A DNA stretch of 64,000 nt. Source: Candidatus Sumerlaeaceae bacterium (GTDB lineage: Bacteria; Sumerlaeota; Sumerlaeia; Sumerlaeales; Sumerlaeaceae). The notes under the pieces are model-generated. The model had not been told where the DNA came from and ran no database searches. It saw nothing but the letters and a program-made list of their open reading frames with translations. The stretch spans positions 1 to 64,000 of the forward strand of contig JAIBAT010000005.1 in the NCBI GenBank assembly GCA_019695055.1, written 5' to 3'. A program made the position numbers and the translations under genes. Positions 1 through 9,174 of this stretch are shown piece by piece (position 1 is the stretch's first letter; the number at the start of each line of letters is the position of its first letter).

Positions 1-1449
1 AAGTGTGTATCCGAATGCCTGCTGGCGGCGCAGCAGGGTGTCGTGGTCGGGCTGCTTGACGGATCCTTCCGGGGGCTCGGGCAGTTTGTCGAGGTCAATG
101 ATGTACTTATCCACCCATTCGCCATAGGGCTTGTGGGAGGCGACGCGGTGCTTGATCTCCTCGTCGTCGATGATACGCTGTTCGGCGGTGTCCACAAGGA
201 GCATGCGGCCGGGCTTCATCTTGCCTTTGTAGCGAATGTTCTCGACGGGAATGTCGAGGACGCCGGTTTCGGAGGCGAAGATCATCCTGTCGTCGTTGGT
301 GACCCAATAGCGGCCCGGGCGCAGGCCGTTTCGGTCAAGGATGCAACCCACCTGCACACCATCGGTGAAGGAGATGGCCGCGGGCCCGTCCCAAGGCTCC
401 ATGAGGCAGGCGTGATACTCGTAAAAGGCCCGCTTCTCTTCGGTCATGGTGGGATCCTTCGTGTAGGCCTCCGGCACCATCATCATGACAGCATGGGGCA
501 GGGAGCGGCCGCCCATCACGAGGACTTCGAGGGCATTGTCAAAAGTTGCAGTATCGCTTCCCGTTTCCGTGACGAGGGGGAATAGCTTCTTGATGTCGTC
601 GCCGAAAAGGGGGCTTTGGAGTGTGGCCTCGCGGGCGCGCATCCAGTTGCGGTTGCCGCGCAGTGTGTTGATTTCTCCGTTGTGGGCGATCATGCGGTAG
701 GGATGGGCGAGCTCCCACGACGGGAACGTGTTGGTGGAAAAGCGCGAGTGGACGAGACCGATGGCGCTTTTCACGTCGGGATCTTTCAGGTCGGGGTAGA
801 ATGGCGCGATCTGGTCGGCGATGAGCATGCCCTTGTAGATGACGGTGCGGCTGGAGAAGCTCGCGACGTAGTAGCTCAGTTGGTTGGGGACCCGTTCCTC
901 GCTTATGAGCTGGTGGACGGCTTTGCGCACCAGATAAATGCGGCGCTCGAAGGCGTCCTGGTCGGTAAGGTCGCCGCGATGTTTGACGAACACCTGGCGG
1001 AAGGTGGGCATGGCTTCGCGCGCCACCTTGCCTACGGCACTGGGAACGACAGGCACATCGCGCCAACCGAGGAGGTCGAGGCCGTGGGCGGCAATGGATT
1101 CCTCCATGGCTTTCTCACAGAGTTCCCGCTCGGCCTTGACGGTGCTTTGGAAGATCATGCCGACGCCGTACTGACCCGGATCGGGGAGCTCGAAACCAAG
1201 CTTCGAGCAAGCCTTCTTGTAAAACTCGTGGGGGATTTGGAGCAATATGCCCGCGCCGTCGCCGGTTTCGGGATCGCAGCCGCATGCGCCGCGATGGAGC
1301 AGATTGATCAGGAGTTCAAGGGATTGCTGGACGATTTCATGCGACTTTCGCCCCTTGATATCCACGACGAACCCAACGCCACAGGCGTCGTGTTCCATCT
1401 CGGGGTCATAAAGACCCTGCTTTTCGGGGCGCTGCTTGCGTAAAATCAT
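1..1449 (-). CDS. gltB: Glutamate synthase (GOGAT) large subunit, N-terminal part, cut by window edge
   Basis: The leftward frame is open from the ATG at 1449 to position 1, about 483 codons, with no stop, so the C-terminal two thirds lie outside the window (the family is about 1500 residues). The start reads MILRKQRPEKQGLYDPEMEHDACGVGF in segments; Cys23 of DACGVGF is the expected N-terminal nucleophile of a class II glutamine amidotransferase after propeptide removal. Further class II hallmarks follow: HSRFSTNTFPSW, AHNGEINT, RGNRNWM and DRNGLRPGRYW. The enzyme makes two glutamates from glutamine and 2-oxoglutarate in the cytoplasm. A GGGAG ribosome-binding site lies about 7 nt before the ATG. 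I cannot tell from this part whether the electron donor is NAD(P)H or ferredoxin. Confidence 0.93.
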   Translation of the reverse strand, partial: MILRKQRPEKQGLYDPEMEHDACGVGFVVDIKGRKSHEIVQQSLELLINLLHRGACGCDPETGDGAGILLQIPHEFYKKACSKLGFELPDPGQYGVGMIFQSTVKAERELCEKAMEESIAAHGLDLLGWRDVPVVPSAVGKVAREAMPTFRQVFVKHRGDLTDQDAFERRIYLVRKAVHQLISEERVPNQLSYYVASFSSRTVIYKGMLIADQIAPFYPDLKDPDVKSAIGLVHSRFSTNTFPSWELAHPYRMIAHNGEINTLRGNRNWMRAREATLQSPLFGDDIKKLFPLVTETGSDTATFDNALEVLVMGGRSLPHAVMMMVPEAYTKDPTMTEEKRAFYEYHACLMEPWDGPAAISFTDGVQVGCILDRNGLRPGRYWVTNDDRMIFASETGVLDIPVENIRYKGKMKPGRMLLVDTAEQRIIDDEEIKHRVASHKPYGEWVDKYIIDLDKLPEPPEGSVKQPDHDTLLRRQQAFGYTL

Positions 1450-1710
1450 TCCATCTCCCTTGTGGCCCGAGGGCGTTGGGTTTACTCCGGCGTGCTGCTG
1501 GTCCGGCGACCTGAGATTAGAGCGGTTAGGCGGCGTCCGGAAGATTCGGGAGGCGACCTGTCCCATGAGTAGCAGACGGTAATGCATAGGAACGCCGCAG
1601 GCCCGAAAAAATTTCGAGATTGGGCTCAAAAAAGTGACCCCACTTGGACCGATACAATGGATGGGGATTGGTCCTTTTTGACCAGGTGTGCCAGTGGGTT
1701 AGGAACACTC
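1450..1710. other. Intergenic stretch upstream of gltB
   Basis: No credible gene is visible between the gltB start and the terminator of the leftward gene at 1782. Short open frames on both strands have no family-like sequence. The stretch is more A/T-rich than its surroundings near 1610-1680 and must hold the gltB promoter, but I see no convincing -35/-10 pair. Confidence 0.5.
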
Positions 1711-1756
1711 CAAAAAAAAGCTGCGCCCGACGTGCCCCGTGGGGTGCGTCGGGCGC
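1711..1756 (-). terminator. Rho-independent terminator of the GHL10 gene
   Basis: A perfect 10-bp stem (GCGCCCGACG at 1723-1732 with CGTCGGGCGC at 1747-1756) closes a 14-nt loop. On the leftward strand it is followed by a run of eight T (A at 1712-1719 on the + strand). It lies about 25 nt past the stop codon of the leftward gene at 1782, the expected place for an intrinsic terminator. Confidence 0.9.
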
Positions 1757-1781
1757 AAGGATGGTACCAAAGGTGTTAACG

Positions 1782-3404
1782 CTACTGCTGGTCGGTTGTG
1801 GGGCGGCGTGCGCGGCGAGTTACAGGTTTTTCTGATTTCGCCGGCTCATCCTTGTCGCTCTTGAAGACAATGGTCGCCACTGGCCCCTGGTTCTGAGCGC
1901 GGTTCAGGGCCGAAATGGCCACGGCCTGAGTTGGCGTGGTTTCGTCCACGGTGCTGACAATCAGCCGTGTCTCGTCTGGACCGACAACCTTTGTGGTCCA
2001 CTTGCCGCCTTTGTTGACCTGAACAGCCCAGAAACGGATATCCTTGTCGCCTTCCGCAGGTTTCCATTCCAGTACGATGGCCTTGGCATCAGGTTTCGGT
2101 GTGGCGGTAATGAGGGGTTTGCGGGGTTTGCGGGAATCCAGCCAGGGAGAGGCCGGCACTACAGCGGGCTCGTGGTAAACGCCAGTGGGCGTGGTCAGTT
2201 CCTCGTTGATCTTGCCCACGTTCTTCATGAAGGCCGCCATGCTGAAATGCACAGTGCCGGACGCGCCGGGGGTAAGCCGCATCCACTTAATCTGGTTGGA
2301 GATTTCCTTGGCACTCCAGCGATTCTCCAAAGGTTCGGTGGATTCGCGGGTTGAAATGCGGCTGGTATACTGACCGGGCCAGATGTGGCGCTGTTTCGTG
2401 TTTTCCTCGGTCCACCACTTCAGGAGGACAGGGAAGCTCTGGTCGGGGTTGGAGACGTTCCAGTAAAGCTGCGGCGTCCAGTAATCCACCCAGCCCTTAT
2501 TGAGCCACAATTTTGCGTCGGCATAGAGTTTGTCATATTGGCTAAAGCCCTTAATCTGGGCAGGATATCCGGGCTTCCAGATGCCAAAGGGACTGATTCC
2601 AACTTTAACCGTGGCTTTGGTCTCCTTGGCGGCCTTGTACATGCTCTGGACAAACTTGTCCACCCAGTAGCGGCGCCAATCGTCGCGCTTCATGGTGCCC
2701 CCGGCGGCCTTGTACTTCTCCCAATTCTGGTCGTCCGGGAAACTGATGGGCTTCTTGTTCTTATCCAGTTCCTCGTAGGGATAGAAGTAATCGTCGACGT
2801 GGATGCCGTCGATGTCATAGCGTTTGATGACGTCCTTGATGACAGCAATGGTGTGGTCAATGGTTCGCTGATCGGTCGGGTCCATCCACAGGTGCTTGCC
2901 GTATTGCTTCACGATTTCGGGCTGGGTCTTGCTGATGTGGTTGTCGGCAACAGGGGACTTGGCGGACGGATGCAAGGCGCGGTACGGGTTGAACCAGACG
3001 TGCATTTCGAGGCCGCGTTTGTGGGCCTCCTCCACCGCAAACTCCAAAGGGTCATAGAATGGCTCGGGGGCCTTGCCCTGCTTGCCGGTCAGGTATTCCG
3101 ACCAGGGTTCGAGATCGGATTTGTAAATCGCATCGCATGCGGGGCGCACCTGCAGCACCACGGCATTCAGGTTATCCTTCACGCACTGGTCCAGGATCTT
3201 GACGAGATCCTTTTTCTGAGCTTCGGTGGATTGGGTGCGGCTGGTGGGCCAGTCAATATTGGAGACGGTCGCGACCCAGACCCCGCGAAACTCGCGATCG
3301 AGTTTCGGTGGCGTGGTGGTTTGACCCTCGGAGATTGATAAACTCATGGCGGGATTTGCGGACAACATGGCGCAAGCCGCGGCTGCCGCAACAAGAAGTT
3401 TCAT
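1782..3404 (-). CDS. Secreted glycosyl hydrolase-like protein, GHL10/DUF187 family (DigH/YngK type)
   Basis: 540 residues. Residues 1-21 form a signal peptide (KLL followed by an Ala-rich core). The family start FRGVWVATVSNIDWP is at 39-53 and the GHL10 barrel signature DGIHVDDYFYPY is at about 199-210, with VWFNPYRA at 136-143. About residues 415-510 look like a fibronectin type III-type beta domain; the tail is basic and Thr/Arg-rich. Characterised relatives such as E. coli DigH cleave denuded peptidoglycan glycan strands, so a periplasmic wall-remodelling role is likely. The two adjacent Asp residues in the VDDYFYP motif are the expected catalytic region. It is monocistronic and ends at a strong terminator. 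Confidence 0.85.
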   Translation of the reverse strand: MKLLVAAAAACAMLSANPAMSLSISEGQTTTPPKLDREFRGVWVATVSNIDWPTSRTQSTEAQKKDLVKILDQCVKDNLNAVVLQVRPACDAIYKSDLEPWSEYLTGKQGKAPEPFYDPLEFAVEEAHKRGLEMHVWFNPYRALHPSAKSPVADNHISKTQPEIVKQYGKHLWMDPTDQRTIDHTIAVIKDVIKRYDIDGIHVDDYFYPYEELDKNKKPISFPDDQNWEKYKAAGGTMKRDDWRRYWVDKFVQSMYKAAKETKATVKVGISPFGIWKPGYPAQIKGFSQYDKLYADAKLWLNKGWVDYWTPQLYWNVSNPDQSFPVLLKWWTEENTKQRHIWPGQYTSRISTRESTEPLENRWSAKEISNQIKWMRLTPGASGTVHFSMAAFMKNVGKINEELTTPTGVYHEPAVVPASPWLDSRKPRKPLITATPKPDAKAIVLEWKPAEGDKDIRFWAVQVNKGGKWTTKVVGPDETRLIVSTVDETTPTQAVAISALNRAQNQGPVATIVFKSDKDEPAKSEKPVTRRARRPTTDQQ

Positions 3405-3555
3405 TTCTGTTTGGTCCTTTCGGATGATGAGAAGTCTCGGGAACTGTCGCGAAACTGTGGCCCCAATTTGAGGCCGTCAAGGGCTGGCTCAGGCAATTAA
3501 GGCCGTGAATTCGGCGGGCTTTCGGCGTCCGAAATCCGGCCCAAGTGACTTTCCG

Positions 3556-5001
3556 TTACCTGGGCGCCGTGCTGTGCCGAAACCGTATAACACTCTCCAC
3601 ATGGAACGTGTGCGGAAACATGTCCACCGGTTGCACTTCCTCGGCAGTATAACCGGCCTCGGCGAGCTCCACAGAATCGCGGGCGAGGGTGGTGGGGTTG
3701 CAGGAAACGTAAATGAGCCTTGGGGCGCGGAGGTTAATAAGGTCGCGCAAGGCTTTCTTGTCCATGCCACCGCGGGGTGGATCGACAATGACAACGTCAA
3801 AGGGGCTGGCCAGGGCCCCATTCGCCTGCAGGTGATCCAAAACATCGTGCATGTCACCAGTATGGAATTCGCAGTTGGTAACACCGTTTCCCTCTGCGTT
3901 GTGGCGCGCGTCCTCAACGGCATCGGCGACAAGTTCGATGCCAACAACCTTGGCTGCACCGTCGGCAAGGTAGATTCCGATGGACCCTGTGCCACAGTAC
4001 GCGTCGAGGACGGTCTCGGTGCCGGTCAGCCCGGCGAATCGTTTTACTGTGTCGTAAAGGCGTTCGCCGCCGCGCGTGTTTGTCTGGAAAAAGGAGAATG
4101 TCGAAATTCGAAACGTGCGCTGTCCCAGAGTTTCCGTAATAGTATTTGGGCCGCGCTGAAGCATAAGCTTCTCCATCCGTGCCACATCGCTGAGGCCGTC
4201 GTTTGTGCCCCAAATGAAGCCCCGGCATTTGGGAAATTCTGTCATGAAAGCATCAGCGAGGTCTTCAGCATCCGGCAAGTCGCCGGACGCGGTCAGCAGG
4301 GCTACAAGAAACTCACCGGTGGTCTGGCTATGGCGCAACAGGAGGTGGCGCAGGAATCCGGTGTGCCGGACTGGATTGTAGGGGGGAACCTGATCGGCAA
4401 ACTCGTTAAGTTTGTTTGAGAACCAGGCGACTATCTCGTCGAATACCGTGGGTTGGATAAGGCACTTGTCCACCTCCACGACGCGGCGAAAATCCCCGGC
4501 CTTGTGAAGCCCGATTTCAATGCGACCGGTATCGCCGAGGCCAAATGAGAACTCCATTTTGTTTCGGTAGTTCCACGGGTCGGGGCTGGGGATGATGGAA
4601 TGCATAGTGTACTCCTGCAGCCGCCCAATGTGGCGCAGGGCCTCGGCGACGTGTTGCTGCTTTACGGCGAGTTGCTCCTCATAGGGGAGATTCTGCCACT
4701 TGCATCCCCCGCAAGTTCCAAAAACCGGGCAGGGAGGTGTCTGGCGACGGGGCGACGGGGTAATTACTTCGAGAACCTTTGCTTCCGCATACTGCGGCTT
4801 GCGGCGAGTGACGACAGCGCTGACCACATCTCCCGGCACCACCCGCTCCATAAAAATGACCAAGCCCTCGATTCGGGCGATTCCCTTGCCCCCAAAGGCT
4901 AGGTCCTCAATCGTGGCCGTAAAGCGGGCCCCTTTCCTGGGGCCGGGGGGTGGGGATGGCTTGTTTAAGCTCATAGGTAGTTGCCGCGCAACATCACGCA
5001 T
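3556..5001 (-). CDS. 23S rRNA (uracil-C5)-methyltransferase, RlmD/TrmA family
   Basis: 481 residues from the first ATG; an ATG nine codons later (MSLNKPS, 4974) is an equally plausible start, as neither has a good ribosome-binding site. The N-terminal TRAM domain (about 24-82) binds RNA. Cys91, Cys97 and Cys100 (CPVFGTCGGC), with a further Cys in KCRGF, match the 4Fe-4S ligands of RlmD/RumA. The SAM motif is LDAYCGTGSIGIYLA, followed by IVDPPRGG and the nucleophile motif YVSCNPTTLARD. The enzyme makes m5U in rRNA (U1939 by RlmD, U747 by RlmC); motifs alone do not fix the target base. It is divergent from the ROK kinase. Confidence 0.9.
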   Translation of the reverse strand: MRDVARQLPMSLNKPSPPPGPRKGARFTATIEDLAFGGKGIARIEGLVIFMERVVPGDVVSAVVTRRKPQYAEAKVLEVITPSPRRQTPPCPVFGTCGGCKWQNLPYEEQLAVKQQHVAEALRHIGRLQEYTMHSIIPSPDPWNYRNKMEFSFGLGDTGRIEIGLHKAGDFRRVVEVDKCLIQPTVFDEIVAWFSNKLNEFADQVPPYNPVRHTGFLRHLLLRHSQTTGEFLVALLTASGDLPDAEDLADAFMTEFPKCRGFIWGTNDGLSDVARMEKLMLQRGPNTITETLGQRTFRISTFSFFQTNTRGGERLYDTVKRFAGLTGTETVLDAYCGTGSIGIYLADGAAKVVGIELVADAVEDARHNAEGNGVTNCEFHTGDMHDVLDHLQANGALASPFDVVIVDPPRGGMDKKALRDLINLRAPRLIYVSCNPTTLARDSVELAEAGYTAEEVQPVDMFPHTFHVESVIRFRHSTAPR

Positions 5002-5100
5002 GGGAAAGCGGAAAATTCAAACGCTCGTGGGTTATTGACAACCGAGGCAGGCAATAAAGAGTTCATTGAACACATCCTGAATCAGCGAAAGAAGCGGGCC

Positions 5101-6060
5101 ATGGCAAAGGCGAAATTGTGTCTCGGGATTGACCTTGGTGGGACAGACTGCAAGTTTGGTTTGGTAGATGAGGCTGGTACCATAGTGCGCCAGATCAAGC
5201 ACCCGACAAACCTGTCGGGCGGACCGGATGGGACTCTTGATAGTATCGCCGCCCAAGCCAAGGATCTCATCGGGTCCGATTCGGTTGTGTCCATTGGAAT
5301 GGGAGTGCCGGGCCCGATGAGCTCGCGTGAAGGTGTTGTCTATGAGGCCCCAAACCTCAAGGGGTGGGTTAATGTTCCCGTCAAGAAGCTCCTTGAGGAG
5401 AAGCTGGGAATCCCGGTGGCACTGAGTAACGATGCAAACGCCGCGGCTTGGGGGGAATATTGGGTCGGAGCGGGACGCGACGTGCAGTCCATGATTTTGT
5501 TTACCTTAGGCACGGGAGTGGGAGGTGGCATCGTCCTCAACGGTGAATTGTACTGCGGACCCGATGATACGGCTGGCGAATTGGGGCACATGATCATCAA
5601 TTTTGACGGCCCTGTTTGTGGCTGCGGTAGTCGGGGGTGCCTGGAAGCCTATGCCAGCGCGACGGCAATGCGGCGGGCGGTAGTGGCTGGGATTGCCGCA
5701 GGCATCAAGACCAGGATCAATATTCCGCAGGGTGAGGAAACTACCTTTGGCACAAGGGCGATCTATGATGCCGCGGAGCAGGGAGATGTTTTCGCCGTGG
5801 AAGTCTTTCGCCAGGCGGGATTCGCATTGGGAATTGGTGCCGCCAACGTCATCAATATCTTCAATCCCGAGATGATTTGTTACGGTGGCGCCGTGACAAA
5901 TGCAGGGGAGTGGATCTTTGGCCCGTTGCGCGCCACAGCATCTGCCAATGCGTTCAATAAACCGGCTTCAAGGGCCAAAATAGTCCGGGCAGCACTGGGG
6001 AATGATGCGGGGCTCATCGGGGCGGCGGGGCTTGCCCTCCGTGACAAAACGCTTTCGTAG
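5101..6060 (+). CDS. ROK family sugar kinase (probable glucokinase)
   Basis: 319 residues from ATG 5101, chosen because the ATP-binding motif GIDLGGT then falls at residues 9-15, as is usual; a longer reading from 4981 overlaps the divergent methyltransferase. The ROK signature is complete: the sugar-binding GELGHM followed by the zinc site CGCGSRGCLEAYAS. NDANAAAWGE supplies the catalytic Asp, and TLGTGVGGGIV is the second phosphate loop. It phosphorylates a hexose (often glucose or N-acetylmannosamine) with ATP in the cytoplasm. No helix-turn-helix domain is present, so it is a kinase rather than a ROK repressor. Confidence 0.9.
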   Translation: MAKAKLCLGIDLGGTDCKFGLVDEAGTIVRQIKHPTNLSGGPDGTLDSIAAQAKDLIGSDSVVSIGMGVPGPMSSREGVVYEAPNLKGWVNVPVKKLLEEKLGIPVALSNDANAAAWGEYWVGAGRDVQSMILFTLGTGVGGGIVLNGELYCGPDDTAGELGHMIINFDGPVCGCGSRGCLEAYASATAMRRAVVAGIAAGIKTRINIPQGEETTFGTRAIYDAAEQGDVFAVEVFRQAGFALGIGAANVINIFNPEMICYGGAVTNAGEWIFGPLRATASANAFNKPASRAKIVRAALGNDAGLIGAAGLALRDKTLS

Positions 6061-6353
6061 AAATTCGTCTTCGTATTCGTGTTGACACCCCTCGGGTGCC
6101 AGCACAAAACTTAGGCGTCTAATAAGCTGTGTATCGTCTCAAATGCACTGGTTTTGAAGATGATTGTAAACGAGGCATCCATCGCAGACTGCCCCTGCGC
6201 ACGGGAAGTTCTCGGCAGGTTCTGGTCCATTGAAGCTCCAACTGCGGGAGTTCGAATGTGCGAGGACTGTTGTCGCGGCCGGGCGAAAGGCAGTTTGTCG
6301 CGATGAGACAGGGGTTGCCTTGCCCATTCTTATCGCAACAAGGACATACGCCA
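6061..6353. other. Intergenic stretch before the glycan locus
   Basis: About 290 nt with no gene I can defend. A 48-codon frame (6160-6306) with a few cysteines exists but has no strong ribosome-binding site. The promoter for the rightward glycan locus should lie here; no clear -10/-35 pair is visible. Confidence 0.4.
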
Positions 6354-8408
6354 ATGGCGCCAAAGGGGCGTCAGAGCCAGAAGAAGGACAAGGTCGAGGC
6401 TGTGCAGGCCGCGCCTGATACGGTATTGGAAGCCCCGGCCTCATCGTGGGTTCGAACTTATCGCGGCCTTTCCCGATCACTTAATCGGCGTTCCCACATC
6501 ATACGATTACTGGACCGATTGGGTGTTCCTGATTGGCGCAAGCCCGTGGGCTATTACTGGGCTTGGATTGGAATCATCGCCCTGGTCGCCTTTGTGATCC
6601 GGGCTCTTCGCGTCGTAAGCTTTCACTACTCCCCGATTGTGGATCAGGCCACCTACATGGCGTATGGGGAGATGTTTTTCCTGGGCGCGGGGGATGAGAT
6701 GCAGGCTTACCTGACCACAAGGTTGCCACCCGGATATCCGCTTTTTGTGGGCTTGATCCGAAGCTTGTTTGGCTGGAATTCCATACGGGGTATTATGTGG
6801 TCGCAGTCCGTGCTGGATTCGTTGGCTGTCTTTCTCTTTGCCTACGCAGGCCGGCAACTGTTTAACGCCAGAGTTGGCATTTTGGTGGCCTTGGCGTATG
6901 CACTTTATCGCATCCCAATCGAGTATACGACGCAGGTTATGACCGAATCGACGACCATGTTTGTCTCGGTTCTCTGCCTGTGTGGTTTTCTTTTCTACCT
7001 TGTTCGTCCCTCCTGGTGGCGTGCCCTGATATCCGGAGCGCTGGTCGCACTAGCGGGCTACTTTCGATTTAACGTCTTGTTTGTTGTCGGAACCTTCGGG
7101 CTTTATGCCTTCGCGAAAGCCTTTCTGAGCGCCGGGCCCGGGAACAGGCGTGTCCTGCGCTTCCTGATTCACCCGGCCCTGATGCTAGTTGCGATGGTTC
7201 TCCTGCTTGGCCTATGGGGCATAAGAAACAGTCGGGTTCTTGGTTACCCGGTATTCTTCATCGAGAGTTCGGCGGAACAATTGGTTTCCGGAAACAATCC
7301 GAAGAGTCGCGGTCAGAACATCCCTCCGGAAGGACTCCCAAATTCATGGAAAGAACGCCTGAAGGTTTCCAAGAAAGAGCAGAGCAAGGTCTACTCAGAG
7401 TTGGCGTCAGAATTTCTGCTCCAAACGCATCCAGCCTATTTCCTTTTTACTCTGATTCCAAACAAAATCGAGACGATACTTAACACGGATTATTGGTTCT
7501 TTACTGGGCAGGGGATGGGTGGCCCCAATGAGTTGCCGCTTGGCCCGCGGCTGCGGGTGCCGCTTCTTGGCGCGGCAGCGATTATTTTCCTCGGTTTGCC
7601 CGGTTTGTTTGTGCGCTCGCGATACCCGTGGTTTTTGCTCCTGGTCTGGCTCTCGCTGTTTGCCCCGCTGATCCTGCTGCCGTGGGATACGCGCTATCGG
7701 TACATTTCAGAGATGCCGCTGATTTTATCAGGGGCCGCCCTGGCGGAGCGGGCGCTTTTCCGCAGGGATTTCTCTGCGCGATTCAAATGGCTGCTTGTGG
7801 GAATCGGGGTCTGGTCAGCACTTGCCTCCTTTGGTGCCATTGCGCGATTTTCCGGGCCCAATTTGCTTCGGTATTTCATGGTGCTGGATCAGAACGCCGT
7901 CGTGCGCAAAATGGTCACTTCGGAAATGGTCATGGAGAAACCAGTTTCCGCAAAAAGCCGGAAGATGTCCTTTGGTGTCTGCCGATTTTTTGTGAACCCG
8001 GGCCTTTGCAGCCATATTCTTGTGGAAATGGATTATCAGATACTTCCCCAGTCCGACAGGCTCAAGGAATTTAAGGTATGGGCAAGCGCTTGGCCGGAGT
8101 TTCAGTGGTCTTCCCAATACTTTGATGATGCAGGCACGACTTTGGGGGCCGTAATATTCCCACACCAGCCATTGAGCAGCTACCAAACAACTGGGGGGAG
8201 ATTATGGCAGGTTTTGGAGCTTCCCGGGGACGCACGGGAAGTCCAGTTGAGCTGTTCGTTTGGAAAGGCGGGAACTATTAAGGTTTCCAATCTTGCGGTT
8301 CGCGGGCCGATTTGGTATCGACCGTCAAGCGCCTGGAAACAGGCAGGCATTGGCGCCACCACGTCCACTGCGACATTTGAAACCCTTGGCGCCAAGGAGG
8401 GGAATTAG
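6354..8408 (+). CDS. Multi-pass membrane glycosyltransferase, GT39/ArnT-like
   Basis: 684 residues from ATG 6354, preceded by AACAAGGAC about 10 nt upstream; upstream in-frame ATGs lack this. A basic, Lys/Gln-rich cytoplasmic head of about 60 residues is followed by a transmembrane helix (WAWIGIIALVAFVIRALR). The first periplasmic loop carries SPIVDQATYMAYGEMF and the PPGYP motif, which occupy the place of the Asp/Glu catalytic loop and PPLYP-like motif of PMT/ArnT enzymes. About ten more hydrophobic helices follow, then a soluble C-terminal domain of about 150 residues. Such proteins move a sugar from a polyprenyl-phosphate donor onto lipid or protein on the outer face of the inner membrane. 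It starts the locus with the GT2, SDR and DegT genes. Substrate unknown. Confidence 0.75.
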   Translation: MAPKGRQSQKKDKVEAVQAAPDTVLEAPASSWVRTYRGLSRSLNRRSHIIRLLDRLGVPDWRKPVGYYWAWIGIIALVAFVIRALRVVSFHYSPIVDQATYMAYGEMFFLGAGDEMQAYLTTRLPPGYPLFVGLIRSLFGWNSIRGIMWSQSVLDSLAVFLFAYAGRQLFNARVGILVALAYALYRIPIEYTTQVMTESTTMFVSVLCLCGFLFYLVRPSWWRALISGALVALAGYFRFNVLFVVGTFGLYAFAKAFLSAGPGNRRVLRFLIHPALMLVAMVLLLGLWGIRNSRVLGYPVFFIESSAEQLVSGNNPKSRGQNIPPEGLPNSWKERLKVSKKEQSKVYSELASEFLLQTHPAYFLFTLIPNKIETILNTDYWFFTGQGMGGPNELPLGPRLRVPLLGAAAIIFLGLPGLFVRSRYPWFLLLVWLSLFAPLILLPWDTRYRYISEMPLILSGAALAERALFRRDFSARFKWLLVGIGVWSALASFGAIARFSGPNLLRYFMVLDQNAVVRKMVTSEMVMEKPVSAKSRKMSFGVCRFFVNPGLCSHILVEMDYQILPQSDRLKEFKVWASAWPEFQWSSQYFDDAGTTLGAVIFPHQPLSSYQTTGGRLWQVLELPGDAREVQLSCSFGKAGTIKVSNLAVRGPIWYRPSSAWKQAGIGATTSTATFETLGAKEGN

Positions 8409-8415
8409 GCAAATC

Positions 8416-9165
8416 ATGGAGTCGTCTCCTTTCCCGGAAACCCTCTCAGGCACGAAGTCACTGGGTGGTCTGTCAGTGTTTTTTCCGTGCTACAATGACG
8501 GGGGAACCATTGCCTCGATGGTCATATCGGCATCAGCTGCTGCGCAGAAGGTGACCGAGGATTATGAAGTCATTGTCATTGATGACGGGAGCACCGACGC
8601 AAGCCGGGAGATTCTGAGGCATTTGGAAAGGGACGACCCGGACCATGTGCGCCTTGTGTTTCATGAAAAGAACAGGGGATATGGTGGCGCATTGCGTTCG
8701 GGGTTTTCCAGCGCAACAAAGGAATGGGTTTTTTACACAGACGGCGATGCGCAATATAACGCCATGGAACTTACCAAATTGGTGGCAATGGCCGGACCTG
8801 ATGTGGACTGGGTGCAGGGTTTCAAGATCAAACGCCACGACCCCCTGCACCGGATCATTATTGGGCGGGTCTATCACTGGATGATGAAGCTGATGTTCAA
8901 CCTGAAAACTTGCGATGTGGATTGCGATTTTCGCCTGATCAGGAGGTCCGTTCTGCAGAAATTTGAACTAACCCAGAATAGCGGTGTCATTTGCCTCGAA
9001 CTGGTTCGGAAACTGCAGACTGCCGGCGCGCGATGCGTGGAAGTGGGGGTCAACCACTACCATCGGACGTATGGGAGGTCGCAGTTCTTCAACTTTCGCC
9101 GGATTCTGGCCGTTGGTGTCGGAGTTCTAAAACTTTGGTGGCGTTTGATGATTTTAAGGAAGTAA
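8416..9165 (+). CDS. GT2 glycosyltransferase, polyprenyl-phosphate sugar synthase type
   Basis: 249 residues from ATG 8416, with AAGGAGG upstream inside the end of the previous gene (spacing somewhat long). The GT-A fold is evident: LSVFFPCYNDGGTI (strand 1), VIVIDDGSTDAS (nucleotide site), and YTDGDAQY carrying the DXD metal site. It is short and lacks clear membrane helices apart from a weakly hydrophobic end (LAVGVGVLKLWWRLMIL). This layout resembles dolichol/undecaprenyl-phosphate mannose or glucose synthases, which would charge the lipid carrier used by the neighbouring GT39-like enzymes. The co-directional spacing of 7 nt after the GT39-like gene supports a shared pathway. Confidence 0.85.
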   Translation: MESSPFPETLSGTKSLGGLSVFFPCYNDGGTIASMVISASAAAQKVTEDYEVIVIDDGSTDASREILRHLERDDPDHVRLVFHEKNRGYGGALRSGFSSATKEWVFYTDGDAQYNAMELTKLVAMAGPDVDWVQGFKIKRHDPLHRIIIGRVYHWMMKLMFNLKTCDVDCDFRLIRRSVLQKFELTQNSGVICLELVRKLQTAGARCVEVGVNHYHRTYGRSQFFNFRRILAVGVGVLKLWWRLMILRK

Positions 9166-9174
9166 ACAAGTGCC

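Noticed and set aside
616..1443. Rightward 275-codon frame opposite gltB
   Set aside because: The leftward strand encodes clear glutamate synthase motifs through the whole stretch; the rightward frame is a shadow.
2385..3338. Rightward 317-codon frame opposite the GHL10 gene
   Set aside because: The leftward strand has a signal peptide, family motifs and a terminator; the rightward frame is its mirror.
6160..6306. 48-codon frame with several cysteines before the first GT39-like gene
   Set aside because: No strong ribosome-binding site and no recognisable pattern; the Cys content is easily due to chance.
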